A stretch of 64,000 nt of DNA from contig CAMWME010000001.1 of assembly GCA_947175325.1 (NCBI GenBank), positions 124,001-188,000 on the forward strand, read 5' to 3'. The notes below the pieces were generated by a model. That model did no database searches, was not told the origin of the DNA, and worked only from the letters and a program-made list of their open reading frames with translations. Positions 36,129 through 45,123 of this stretch are shown here, one piece after another (within the stretch, counting starts at the first letter, position 1; the number at the start of each line of letters is the position of its first letter). A program made the translations under genes and the position numbers. The DNA comes from an uncultured Clostridia bacterium (GTDB lineage Bacteria > Bacillota > Clostridia > Christensenellales > Borkfalkiaceae).

Positions 36129-36200
36129 TTAATATGAACTCATCATTTTATCTATTCCGATTCCGTAGCCGCGCGTGGGGTCGTTTATGAATACGTGGGT
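36129..36200 (-). pseudogene. Displaced original 3' end of spoIVB
   Basis: Read on the minus strand the 72 bases encode THVFINDPTRGYGI, then GIDKMMSSY and a stop. This is the same peptide end as intact SpoIVB (THVFINDPTRGYGI, AIDKMLDSY) but with several synonymous and a few conservative changes. It has no start codon. It is the old end of the chromosomal spoIVB gene, separated by insertion of the 9.5-kb island. Confidence 0.85.
36175..36200 (-). repeat. Left attachment-like direct repeat (attL)
   Basis: 26 bases (beginning gtggggtcgtt on the plus strand) that recur exactly at 45668-45693. Similarity continues, imperfectly, only on the spoIVB-tail side. The sequence diverges abruptly after base 36200. 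Confidence 0.85.
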
Positions 36201-36285
36201 AAATGTCAATCAGTTATAAGGATGTATTTTTTCATAATTCGTGTTTTTTAACAAAAATGTAAATTTTTATGACAAAATTCTTATA

Positions 36286-36561
36286 CTATATTTTCATAGT
36301 ATAAAAGCTCTCCAAAATATTTTGAAGCGTTGGCCCCTTTTTTGAAAAGCCTACTTTCACAGGAGTATCTCCAACTTTAAAAAGATAAGGATTACCTATT
36401 TGAACCATAAAAGATAAAATGCGTTCAAGAACCAGTAAATTTGGATCAATATGTACATCAGTTATATCTTTTAGTTCTTCTAATTTTGCATCATTAATAT
36501 TAATTGATTTATAATATTCTAATCTTTGTTTTAAATTTTCTATTTCTTCTTTTGTATTCAT
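36286..36561 (-). CDS. DUF6870-like small protein
   Basis: 91 aa, starts ATG after a strong AAAGGAG ribosome site. The N-terminal half is charged and helical, then DITDVHIDPNLLVLERILSFMVQIGNPYLFKVGDTPVKVGF, which fits the DUF6870 pattern (ERI..F..QIGNPY.F..G...VK..F). That family occurs mainly on integrative and conjugative elements of Clostridia and has no known function. It is the first gene inside the left end of the island. The assignment is from memory of the pattern. Confidence 0.65.
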   Translation of the reverse strand: MNTKEEIENLKQRLEYYKSININDAKLEELKDITDVHIDPNLLVLERILSFMVQIGNPYLFKVGDTPVKVGFSKKGPTLQNILESFYTMKI

Positions 36562-36742
36562 TTTATTCTCCTTTGAAATTAATTTTTTAATACTGAAGTT
36601 TAGGGGAAAAGAATCTAATTCTTACCTGGCAGTAGATGGAATATTAACCTCATTTTATAAAATATTTTTACGCTAAATGTGGATTATTGCTATCGCCTTT
36701 TTAAATTATAAACCTAATTATTTCTAATTAAAAATATGGCAT

Positions 36743-36779
36743 AAAAAAAGAGATAGCGAAAAATTGCTATCCCTTTTTT
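36743..36779 (-). terminator. Intrinsic terminator in the island
   Basis: GAGATAGC/GCTATCCC stem extended by A/T pairs, with one mismatch, loop of eight, and TTTTTTTA on the minus strand. It follows the remnant ORF ending at 36778. From 36562 to 36742 I see no gene. Confidence 0.8.
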
Positions 36780-37027
36780 AGTTAAATTTCTTTTCGATTT
36801 TATTAATCCAAGACGTATCAGCTTGCTCAAGTTTATAATAATTCAATAAAATTCGTACTTGGTACATCTTCCCATTTACTCGAGATAGTTGCTAAATTGG
36901 CTTTCATATTAGAATAATTTGAAAAATTAACTTGCTTCATAATTGTTTCCCGCTGATTCGCTTTTGCCTGATATTCCTCTACTCCAGTCAACTTTTTTAT
37001 AAGCTGCGAATTTTTTGCTTTATAAAT
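36778..37027 (-). pseudogene. Frameshifted C-terminal gene remnant
   Basis: On the minus strand one frame reads about 60 codons of coding-like sequence (LIKKLTGVEEYQAKANQRE, then MKQVNFSNYSNMKANLATI) and stops. The next frame continues directly with LNYYKLEQADTSWINKIEKK and a stop at 36778, followed by a terminator. A single frameshift near 36850 would join them. An in-frame stop precedes the segment and no start is present. I do not recognise the family. Confidence 0.45.
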
Positions 37028-37130
37028 TTAATTCGTACGTATATTCAAACTATATCTATTCTCTTTTCACAGGCAATTGAACAACATGTGTTTTATCTTT
37101 TCTGGTTATAAATACATTTCTATCGAGTTT

Positions 37131-39494
37131 TCAATGAGGTTTGATTTCAACAACAGCATCTTCAAAAGTTTGAATTTGATATCTCACCGCAATTCTGAGT
37201 ACTGCATATTTTTGTGATATAAGTTGCTCTATTTCTTCACGAGAAAGGAAAGTGCCTTCAAATACATACTGACCATCAGCACGCTTATATCTTTCTACTT
37301 CTTCGCTAAGCTCTTCTACTGTTAAATCTCTAACACTAAACTCCGTAAATTCAAGGTTAAAAGCAAATCCACCATCTTTAACTAAAATATATCCATACAA
37401 AATACGACTTTCGAATCTATTAGCTTTTGAGCATAATTTTTCAAACTGTTGCTTTATCGAATCACTTTTCATGAAATATCTTATGCGCTCTACGGATTTA
37501 TTAATAAATACAAAATCTTCATGTAATACTGAAACCATATCTTTATCAAAGTCATCACTTCGGCTTATTGGTTTAGCTGATACACTTGATTTAAGTTCGT
37601 GGAATAAAGACTTTATTATTGTATTCCCCATCACCTCTTCATAATTTGTAGCTCTGCTCGCTTTTTCGATCAAAATAGCCATAGCTTTCGGAGATGATGT
37701 GATTTCAATGCTAGAGTCAAATCCCCATTCGTCTTGGACAGCATCAAGTATCACTTTCTTATATCCATCCGCTATCTTCTCATTTTCTTTACTAACAGCT
37801 TGAACACTCTCAATAAATAAGTCTGCTTTTCTTAATCCATTAATAAAATTGAATAAGTTATTTGATCGTTCTTCAAAAGCAAGGAAATATTGGAAAGGTT
37901 CTTTGCCTAAGCCATAAAACTCTAATATAGATTTCATCTTATCTAAAACAATAAATTTTTTATTCTCGTCAAAACACTTCTCTCCTATATCTTTAAGATA
38001 AAATTTACAGTGTTCATCTAAACATAAAGTTGAATAATCAAAATCATGTACTTGATAAGAATTGAGCACATGAATTAAATACCATCGTAACGCATATCCT
38101 CGATCCAATTGGACCCATTGAGCTTCAAAATATCTTGGAACATCCCAACTCTTTTCACTTATAGAAAAGTATTTCATAAATTTTTCAAAATTTATCTTAA
38201 AGTCATGTGAAAAATGTGTATATAGATTTTTCCAAGAATATATTTTTGTATGATTTACAATATCAGAGTAATCCAAGTATTGGCTTATTGCCGCTTTCAA
38301 TTCTGTTGAAGCATTTTCTGAATCATTGCAAAGGAAATAGAACTGCATACTAACTAATGCGAATACAATAGATTCATAATTATCGTGACCTAGATCATAA
38401 TAACTAATAGAAAATCTTTCTTGTAGAGCTTTTACAAAACAAAAGTCGCCATCTCGGACCGATAGCGTAACCATAGAAAGTACAGTTGATATTATAAACT
38501 GTACTTTTTCTTTTTCGAACTTATCCTCTGAAAAATTATTATATTTTAAAAAGAATAAACTATCCGCTATTAACGATGTAGCCCTGTCATTATATTCGGG
38601 TAACTCTTTTAATCTAAAAAGAACACGCGTAATATAATGTTCATAGCTTAAAAAATACTCTCCAAGAATACCTGAAAGATCTAAATTGAAACTTATTAAC
38701 TCTTCAACATTATCAAATAGACTGCCAGCGCAACTTATTCGAGATTGCTTCGACTCTATCTGTTGTAATTCAAACGCCACATCGCTTTGTATTTCCAACA
38801 GTTTGAGAATTAAAAACTTATTAAATGTTCTATTCTTTGATTTAAGCAACTCGTATGTATCTTTAAGAGTTTTATGATTAGTTATCAGATATTTCAAGAC
38901 TGCTTTTAAGTCTTTCGGCAAATCTTGCGGAGATTTCCATTCTCTCCATAAACGATTCCTTACAGTTTTTATCAAAAATCTTTCGCTTTTTATCATTAAC
39001 GGTATTTCACACCAAGCGACATAGATACAAAACAAAATTGCAACAATCGCTACTCCAATAGAAGCTATGACCAAATTTGCGATATAAAATGCTACATTTA
39101 AGGCGGATAATAGTATAGCTAAAATTATAAATATAACAATTGTATACCGTAATCCCACTCTCAAATTATTGAATTCTTTTACGGAAACTCCCCAGCATTC
39201 TTCTTTTAGTAAGGTTATAGCAATACCTATGGTTGAAGCTATAAATGATACAATAGCAGTAATAATCTGACATAAAACACCAATTGCATTTGTGTCCCAT
39301 TTTATACAATCATACTTTGTATCACAAATCGACAACGAAATAGCCACAGTAATTATTGCAACAAATAGAATATTTAGCAAAATAAACCAAATGTTATCAT
39401 AATTGGTTCGTATAAACCACTTGAATGTTTCGCATCTATTTTTAGTTTGGTCTTGCTTTTCTTGCTTTAATAACTTTTCTTTTGCATTCTTCAT
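37131..39494 (-). CDS. 787-aa membrane protein with large cytoplasmic helical domain, unknown
   Basis: Not recognised. A Lys-rich N-terminus of about 30 residues is followed by four transmembrane helices: WFILLNILFVAIITVAISLSI, IITAIVSFIASTIGIAITLL, then a pair around residues 117-165. About 600 residues of mainly helical, soluble sequence follow, without Walker, nuclease or HExxH motifs that I can see. The architecture, a membrane anchor with a large cytoplasmic effector or scaffold part, resembles proteins of mobile defence islands, but that is only analogy. No promoter close to the start is convincing. A TATAAT lies about 70 bases upstream, at about 39570. Confidence 0.75.
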   Translation of the reverse strand: MKNAKEKLLKQEKQDQTKNRCETFKWFIRTNYDNIWFILLNILFVAIITVAISLSICDTKYDCIKWDTNAIGVLCQIITAIVSFIASTIGIAITLLKEECWGVSVKEFNNLRVGLRYTIVIFIILAILLSALNVAFYIANLVIASIGVAIVAILFCIYVAWCEIPLMIKSERFLIKTVRNRLWREWKSPQDLPKDLKAVLKYLITNHKTLKDTYELLKSKNRTFNKFLILKLLEIQSDVAFELQQIESKQSRISCAGSLFDNVEELISFNLDLSGILGEYFLSYEHYITRVLFRLKELPEYNDRATSLIADSLFFLKYNNFSEDKFEKEKVQFIISTVLSMVTLSVRDGDFCFVKALQERFSISYYDLGHDNYESIVFALVSMQFYFLCNDSENASTELKAAISQYLDYSDIVNHTKIYSWKNLYTHFSHDFKINFEKFMKYFSISEKSWDVPRYFEAQWVQLDRGYALRWYLIHVLNSYQVHDFDYSTLCLDEHCKFYLKDIGEKCFDENKKFIVLDKMKSILEFYGLGKEPFQYFLAFEERSNNLFNFINGLRKADLFIESVQAVSKENEKIADGYKKVILDAVQDEWGFDSSIEITSSPKAMAILIEKASRATNYEEVMGNTIIKSLFHELKSSVSAKPISRSDDFDKDMVSVLHEDFVFINKSVERIRYFMKSDSIKQQFEKLCSKANRFESRILYGYILVKDGGFAFNLEFTEFSVRDLTVEELSEEVERYKRADGQYVFEGTFLSREEIEQLISQKYAVLRIAVRYQIQTFEDAVVEIKPH

Positions 39495-39727
39495 CTTAAT
39501 ATGATTACCTTACAACAACATTTACAACATGCTGCCATACAAAATTTCTTACATTTTAATTTGTGCTTTTATTATATCACATGTCAATAAGAAGCACAAG
39601 ATAAACACCAAAATATAAAAATATTTTTAGAATAAAATGTTGCTCTATACTTGTTTGTAAAGTCTCATATTCTCGCTGTACAAGTCGAATGTAACAAGTA
39701 AATAGCTTTATTAAAATTACAATAAAA

Positions 39728-39753
39728 AAGCAAGCCATATTTCGTGCTTGCTT
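39728..39753 (-). terminator. Intrinsic terminator after the PHP gene
   Basis: AAGCAAGC/GCTTGCTT arms around a 10-nt loop, followed by TTTTTTATT on the minus strand. It marks the end of the five-gene island operon. The rest of 39495-39797 shows no gene. Confidence 0.85.
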
Positions 39754-39797
39754 CGTAGCTAAAATAAAATATTTAGCTTGACATATTTTTTGATGCT

Positions 39798-40694
39798 TTA
39801 CGCTTGGTTCCACTTGAAGACATTAATAATAGAAGAATCAATATCCTTTACATCACTATGTGCATAAATCAACGAACTCTGCCACGGATCTTCTAGACAG
39901 TTATGTTCACTATGAAAGTCTGTTGCAATAGATTCAAGCAGATTATTATTCAGAGCAAAATTATGTAGCACTTCAACTTGATGTGAATCAAATCCAAGAT
40001 AGTAGGTTTCAATTCCGTCCAGTCCATAACCAACTAATATTGACAAAAGACTCGCAACTTGTTCTGCTGTTAAAACAACTTTATAACCTTTTCTAATGAT
40101 AAAGGGATGCGCCCAAATTGCTTTCCCACCACAGCGATGAATAGCTTCTATACCCTCACGTATCGAGAATCTATTATTTGCGTATGGTGCATACGCAGGA
40201 GAATCCAATAATAACTTGAACACCTCCGAAGTGGAATGAAAGTACCCCTGTCTAACCAATTCTTTTGCTATTAGAGTACGGCGCAGAATCAATCCATCAC
40301 TGTTTATAATGTTTATTAATTCCATTCGTCGATATTCACCACTCTTGAGAAAATTGAACAACTCAAACAATTTTTTAGATTGTTCAATTCGGTTCTTATC
40401 CAATAGTTGCTTCATTAAGCTAGAATTAATCCCTAAACCAACAATGTGCATTGTATATGAGTCAGAAAAATCCAACTCTCCTTGAAAATTACAAGTTAAC
40501 TCTATTCCAGGAATATACTTTAGTCCTTTCTCAATAGCCAAGTTAAGTGCTATTGAATTCGCTAATACTTCATCGTGGTCAGTAATAGAAAAATAGGTTA
40601 TTCCTTGAGCTTGGAGAGTGCTAACAATTTGAGCTACCGAATACTCACCATCGCTAAAGTTAGAATGAATATGTAAATTAATGTCCGTCTTCAT
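39798..40694 (-). CDS. PHP-domain phosphoesterase
   Basis: 298 aa. All PHP metal-binding motifs are present: NLHIHSNFSDGEYS at the N-terminus, SITDHDEVLA, GIELTC near residue 63, KAIWAHPF near 190 and SIATDFHSEHN near 255. It resembles the YciV/RNase AM group, which hydrolyses 3',5'-nucleoside bisphosphates or short RNA 5' ends, or histidinol-phosphate-type substrates. The island operon context suggests removal of a phosphate or nucleotide group from a small product. The substrate is unknown. Confidence 0.88.
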   Translation of the reverse strand: MKTDINLHIHSNFSDGEYSVAQIVSTLQAQGITYFSITDHDEVLANSIALNLAIEKGLKYIPGIELTCNFQGELDFSDSYTMHIVGLGINSSLMKQLLDKNRIEQSKKLFELFNFLKSGEYRRMELINIINSDGLILRRTLIAKELVRQGYFHSTSEVFKLLLDSPAYAPYANNRFSIREGIEAIHRCGGKAIWAHPFIIRKGYKVVLTAEQVASLLSILVGYGLDGIETYYLGFDSHQVEVLHNFALNNNLLESIATDFHSEHNCLEDPWQSSLIYAHSDVKDIDSSIINVFKWNQA

Positions 40695-40724
40695 ATACTC
40701 AAACTACGGTTGACCTGACTGTAA

Positions 40725-42851
40725 TTATTTTTTCTTTTTTTCCTTCTTGTTTTTTTTCTTTTCTGCCTTTGGTTTTCTTGCGCATTTATTTTTAATCCCC
40801 ATAAAAATTCTATAAAAGATATTCCGCTTGTCTTTGTTGGTCGTTTTTATACCAACAAACGAAACTGCAACAACCAAAAGTGCACCAAAGGAAAGAATAC
40901 TTTGAAATAATCCTTGTCCAAGCATGTAGTTTCTAGCCGCTTCCCAATAAGAATCCACATTTAGATTCTTGGGTAAATATAGTATAAACCCTATAAACAA
41001 CCATAACAGTCCTAATGAAAGAATAATTAGTGCTGCCCAAATAGTAATATGGAATCTAGTTCTATCTTCAATAGCTTTCTGTTCTTCAAGTTCTCCATTT
41101 AATTTTTTATTTGTTTCTTCCAGCTCTTCAATCTTAGATTTCCTTTCCTGGGAAGTTTTATATTGCTCATAACTATAGTCTCTTGAGGCCGCAACACTCT
41201 TAAGTAAAGCTTGCGTTAATTTTTTTTCACTTTCATCCTCAAAACATGAACAAATTAAATTAAACTTCCCTATGTATTTTTCTGCAATAGACATTCCTTC
41301 TATCTTTAACAAGGCACGTAATACTATTGCGGTCGTAAGCACATCACTTTCCCAAGATGCATTATTAAGACGTCTTGCGCTAACAAATCGCTCGAAAATA
41401 TTAATGACATCCTCTGCGGTCAATGCCTCTCCATTGTATAGCACCTCCATCGCGCACTCATACAATGAAGTGGAATCGTAGTCGACAGATTTGCTGCCTT
41501 TCTTTAACGCAAAAGAATGTTGATCGGATACATTCGTTTTATCAAAGTGTAAACCAAGCTCAAAACAATCACTTATAATGTGAGCGGCTTCCGTAGCATT
41601 ATCTACTCCATCAAACGAAAATGGAGCATTGGAATTTTTATTAATATTATGCTTTTGCAAATAGTCGAATATTTTCTTTTTTATATAACTGTTTGGTGTT
41701 TTCCCGATATGCGAATACAGCAACGCAACTTCTTTCGTAGTATCAAGGGTATCCCATTTCTCAGCTTTATCATCCAGCCTACTTTCAATCCAAACGAGAC
41801 CCAAATCCACCCATTTTTTAATGATTGACTTTTCTGCAATAAGTACAGTGGAATTTGTTTCATCTCCTGGAATAACAAAAGAAAGAGCTGTACGAATAGG
41901 TAATACTCGTTCTTCCTCTTTAAGACACCCATTTAAAACCCGCTTATCACAAACCAAATTATACTTTGCACGTTCTTCAATACGATTATAATCTGTCTGG
42001 GGATCAATAATATCACGAGAAGTATAATGGACATTTACCTTCTTTAATAGCGACTCAATTTCGCAATTGCATGAATTCGAAGACGAATAAAAAACACATT
42101 TGGATGAATCTTTACATTTTAGTAAATTAATAGCAGGTCGGCCACGACAAATATACGATATCATATTTTCCAACAAAGGTAACTGTTCCTGCAAATCAAC
42201 TGGCAAGGTAGTAATGACTATTCTTTTTGTGTCGCTTCCCGAACAGATACAAATGGGATCCGATTCACCATCTATTGTGTAGCGAATAGGCCCAGAAAAA
42301 TATGCCATTTGATAATCCTTAATAAATCCAGGAGCAATGGCTTCTCTAAAAGGATTTTTTAATGCTTGATTTACAAATGTTTCCTTTATTATGTTGTTGG
42401 GATATTGAAGTAAGATACTATCGGAATTAAATTCCACCTCACCGATGGTTTGTTTACTTAATTCGATTGGAGATACCGAATACAAGCCCTTTTCAGCGCA
42501 TGCATCAAATATACTTGGGTCAATAATGTCTAAAATTTGATTGTTTGTCAGCAATCCATACTGCATTAAAATTAGGACACCATGTCCAGCTTTTATAAAT
42601 TCGGAGATATCTGATTTATGGTTTTCTAATTCATTTTTTACATCCAAATCATTACTCGTATTAGAGCAGATAACAAGCGAATCAAACTTCCCTAATTTTA
42701 AGAACGCAAAGCACTCGTCAAAGGTTTCCTGAGTAAAAATAACAAAATCATATATGTCTGATTGACGAAATTGTCTTACATAATTTTTTAGGTTGGAATA
42801 AGGGTAAGCAATCATCTTACCAGAAGTCATTAATACAGCAACTTTATACAT
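40725..42851 (-). CDS. GATase-like / alpha-toroid-like membrane protein, unknown
   Basis: 708 aa. Residues 1-235 look like a class I glutamine-amidotransferase-like (ThuA-like) fold: FDSLVICSN, FIKAGHGVLILMQYGLL, RIVITTLPVDLQEQLPLLENM. No Cys-His-Glu triad is evident, so it is probably a binding domain. Residues about 360-560 have helical repeats such as NASWESDVLTTAIVLRALLKIEG that recall terpene-cyclase or alpha2-macroglobulin alpha/alpha toroids. A coiled coil (about 565-600), two transmembrane helices and a Lys-rich cytoplasmic tail follow. It overlaps the ligase gene by eight bases, so it belongs to that operon. Confidence 0.72.
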   Translation of the reverse strand: MYKVAVLMTSGKMIAYPYSNLKNYVRQFRQSDIYDFVIFTQETFDECFAFLKLGKFDSLVICSNTSNDLDVKNELENHKSDISEFIKAGHGVLILMQYGLLTNNQILDIIDPSIFDACAEKGLYSVSPIELSKQTIGEVEFNSDSILLQYPNNIIKETFVNQALKNPFREAIAPGFIKDYQMAYFSGPIRYTIDGESDPICICSGSDTKRIVITTLPVDLQEQLPLLENMISYICRGRPAINLLKCKDSSKCVFYSSSNSCNCEIESLLKKVNVHYTSRDIIDPQTDYNRIEERAKYNLVCDKRVLNGCLKEEERVLPIRTALSFVIPGDETNSTVLIAEKSIIKKWVDLGLVWIESRLDDKAEKWDTLDTTKEVALLYSHIGKTPNSYIKKKIFDYLQKHNINKNSNAPFSFDGVDNATEAAHIISDCFELGLHFDKTNVSDQHSFALKKGSKSVDYDSTSLYECAMEVLYNGEALTAEDVINIFERFVSARRLNNASWESDVLTTAIVLRALLKIEGMSIAEKYIGKFNLICSCFEDESEKKLTQALLKSVAASRDYSYEQYKTSQERKSKIEELEETNKKLNGELEEQKAIEDRTRFHITIWAALIILSLGLLWLFIGFILYLPKNLNVDSYWEAARNYMLGQGLFQSILSFGALLVVAVSFVGIKTTNKDKRNIFYRIFMGIKNKCARKPKAEKKKNKKEKKKK

Positions 42852-44241
42852 GACTACCTCCTATAAAAAATTCTTTTACCTTTGCAATATTTATTTTTCC
42901 GCTACCATTTTTCGGAATCATATCGTATGTAATGTGCATAGTTTTAGGAATTAGCTGATTTTTAACAAGATGCTTTTGACAAAAATTTTTCAATTCAAAC
43001 TCGGTGGGCAATGATTTTTCAGGAGAGATTGTAATCCACGCAACTACCCTTTCTCCTCGAAAATCATCAGTTATTCCAATTACTATGCATTCTTCCACAT
43101 CACTATGTCTACACAAAACCTCTTCGATGGTGGCAGGATATATATTTTCACCTGCGCATTTTATCATGTTAGAAACACGCCCCCAAATATGGAAATTCCC
43201 TTCTTCATCTGAGCTTACAAGATCTCCGGTGCTATAATAATCGTTAAACTCAACTATCTGTCCATTGTTAAACAATGCACTAACAACCCCTTCACCTTTA
43301 AGGAACATTTGTCCAGTCGAATCAATAATGGCATCATATCCTTTAACAATTTTGCCTATCGAATCATGCTCGTTTATAGAGGAATTGATTGTAGTAAGAC
43401 AAATACCTGACCCTTCGGCACTTCCCCACGATCTTATAATCGATGCATTAGGAAATATCCCCTGAATTGTTTCCTCAGCCTTTATGGATAATAGCCCTCC
43501 CGCACACTCAATGATAAGCTTTTTGGGTTTATTAATTGCATATAGGCTTTCTTTTATAGCAAGCAACTGACTAGGCACACATTCTATGTGATTTACGTTC
43601 TTCTCTTCGATTAATCTCGCTACTATCTCTGCTTCTGAATTTTCAACTAATACTGCCGTACCTCCGCAAAACAATGCCCGCATAAATGACTCGCAAATAT
43701 GCATACTCGCAGAAAACAACGACATATAGATTAAAGTTTCGTCATGACGATATTCTTCGCATACATATTTTGCGTTGGCATACATATTCTGCCATGATGC
43801 TATCGCGTATTTTTTCGTACCCGTTGAGCCTGAAGTTGCGTTAAGATGCTTTCCTCTAAAGCAATCCATTAATTCTGCAGGAACATCCCCTTTTCTAATT
43901 AGCCTATAACAAGCGTTTCTTAAAAGGAATTTCATTTCGTTTGGGTTTTTCTCCGTTGGAACAACATAAACTGTGTGCGGAGGCAAATTAGTTTCTTCGC
44001 CATTAATAGGGCAACACGCTATACCGGAATTCACTAAAGCTAAAAAGATAATTATTGAATTGATATTTTTCTCTGCAACAAAGCATACAACATCATCTTC
44101 GTTCAATCCAATTTTACATAGCTCATCAGACAGTTCGAAAATGTCCGATACAAGAGTCGCATAATTAATATCGGAATCTCTATCAATTAGAGCGATTCCA
44201 TCAAAATTACTGATTCTTTTAAGAAACTCTTTTGTGGTCAT
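42844..44241 (-). CDS. AMP-dependent acyl/aminoacyl ligase (adenylation enzyme)
   Basis: 465-aa ANL-superfamily enzyme. Phosphate-binding loop TSGSTGTKKYAIAS near residue 137, A5 motif SWGSAEGSG near 285, A7 YSTGDL, hinge and A8 IWGRVSNMIKCAGENIYPATIEE, and A10 PKNGSGKINIAK with the catalytic Lys. It activates a carboxylic acid with ATP and should load it on the acyl carrier protein encoded directly upstream (overlap of four bases). The specificity code is unread. It is shorter than fatty-acyl ligases and comparable with DltA-type or BCL-type stand-alone domains. Confidence 0.92.
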   Translation of the reverse strand: MTTKEFLKRISNFDGIALIDRDSDINYATLVSDIFELSDELCKIGLNEDDVVCFVAEKNINSIIIFLALVNSGIACCPINGEETNLPPHTVYVVPTEKNPNEMKFLLRNACYRLIRKGDVPAELMDCFRGKHLNATSGSTGTKKYAIASWQNMYANAKYVCEEYRHDETLIYMSLFSASMHICESFMRALFCGGTAVLVENSEAEIVARLIEEKNVNHIECVPSQLLAIKESLYAINKPKKLIIECAGGLLSIKAEETIQGIFPNASIIRSWGSAEGSGICLTTINSSINEHDSIGKIVKGYDAIIDSTGQMFLKGEGVVSALFNNGQIVEFNDYYSTGDLVSSDEEGNFHIWGRVSNMIKCAGENIYPATIEEVLCRHSDVEECIVIGITDDFRGERVVAWITISPEKSLPTEFELKNFCQKHLVKNQLIPKTMHITYDMIPKNGSGKINIAKVKEFFIGGSHV

Positions 44242-44480
44242 TTCAATTTCCCATGAACAATCTCTACTATTGCATCTACATGCAATAAGTCTTGTAATTC
44301 TTTCTCATTAAAAACGATATCAAACACATCTTCTATGCTTACTTTTATGGATAAAATATCCAGAGAATCTGCATATAAATCTTTTTGCAGATGAGCATTA
44401 GAAGCAATTGAACTAATATCACACCCCAACTGACGCACAATGATTTTTTTAATCTTATTTTCTACTTCTGCTATTGTCAT
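44238..44480 (-). CDS. Acyl/peptidyl carrier protein
   Basis: 80 aa. The phosphopantetheine-attachment motif is DLYADSLDIL with Ser at about residue 39, in a four-helix carrier fold (IVRQLGCDI...IEDVFDIVFNEKELQDLLHVDAIVEIV). It is not the housekeeping fatty-acid ACP, which has the motif DSLDTVEL, but a dedicated carrier. It overlaps the ligase and acyltransferase genes by four bases on each side, so the three proteins are made in fixed ratio. Confidence 0.93.
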   Translation of the reverse strand: MTIAEVENKIKKIIVRQLGCDISSIASNAHLQKDLYADSLDILSIKVSIEDVFDIVFNEKELQDLLHVDAIVEIVHGKLK

Positions 44481-45118
44481 TTGCCCTCCTTCGGTTTCCT
44501 AATATAGCAAATTTGTGCTGGATTACCAATAACCACTGCACCGTCCGGTATATTTTTCCTAATAACAGAACCAGCACCAATTGTTACATCATTACCTATT
44601 TTTACACCGTCCAAAATCAAAATGTTTGCCGCTCCCCATACATTCTCACCAATGGTTATACCTTTGTTTGACTCGGGCTGCAACCTGAATGGCTTTGATC
44701 TATCATTTTCGTCAAATGTATGATTTGAGGCGACAATAAACGACAATCCAGCGATTCCTGAATTGCGTCCAATTTTTATTCCGCCTTGTCCATAAATTAC
44801 ACAATTGGGGCCTATACGCACATTCTCGCCTATATAGATGCTCCCACCATAAGAATGTATCTTGGTTCCTTCTCGTATGCGACTATTTTTACCTAAATGG
44901 ACTCCGCATTCACCATTGGAGCTCCCATCAATTAAAACTCCTTTGCATATAGAAACACCATCTTCGATGATGATTTTATCAGGATGTTCAAACACAACAT
45001 CACTATCAATATCAGTGTTTTTGCCAAACGATAAAAAAGCTCCTTTAATGAAAAACATTCTAAATTTGCTATTAAAGGAGTGCAATTTTTTACCTAAACG
45101 AAAGAAAAGTTTTCCCAT
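44477..45118 (-). CDS. Left-handed beta-helix (hexapeptide) acyltransferase
   Basis: 213 aa. About eight to ten hexapeptide coils (IGENVRIGPNCVIYGQGGIKIGRN, IGENVWGAANILILDGVKIGND), the catalytic His loop SNHTFDE as in maltose/galactoside O-acetyltransferases, and the usual end GAGSVIRKNIPDGAVVIGNPA. With the carrier and ligase it could transfer an activated acyl group to a sugar, lipid or peptide. The ATG is six bases after the amidohydrolase remnant, with no good ribosome site of its own, which suggests it was once translationally coupled to that gene. Confidence 0.92.
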   Translation of the reverse strand: MGKLFFRLGKKLHSFNSKFRMFFIKGAFLSFGKNTDIDSDVVFEHPDKIIIEDGVSICKGVLIDGSSNGECGVHLGKNSRIREGTKIHSYGGSIYIGENVRIGPNCVIYGQGGIKIGRNSGIAGLSFIVASNHTFDENDRSKPFRLQPESNKGITIGENVWGAANILILDGVKIGNDVTIGAGSVIRKNIPDGAVVIGNPAQICYIRKPKEGK

Positions 45119-45123
45119 TATTT

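Noticed and set aside
36129-36200. Left spoIVB-like fragment as an independent small gene
   Set aside because: No start codon, 23 codons only, identical in meaning to the SpoIVB C-terminus; it is a displaced gene end.
39577-39813. 78-codon minus-strand frame after the PHP gene
   Set aside because: It overlaps the end of the PHP gene and runs through its terminator hairpin. No ribosome site and no protein-like composition apart from a chance hydrophobic run.
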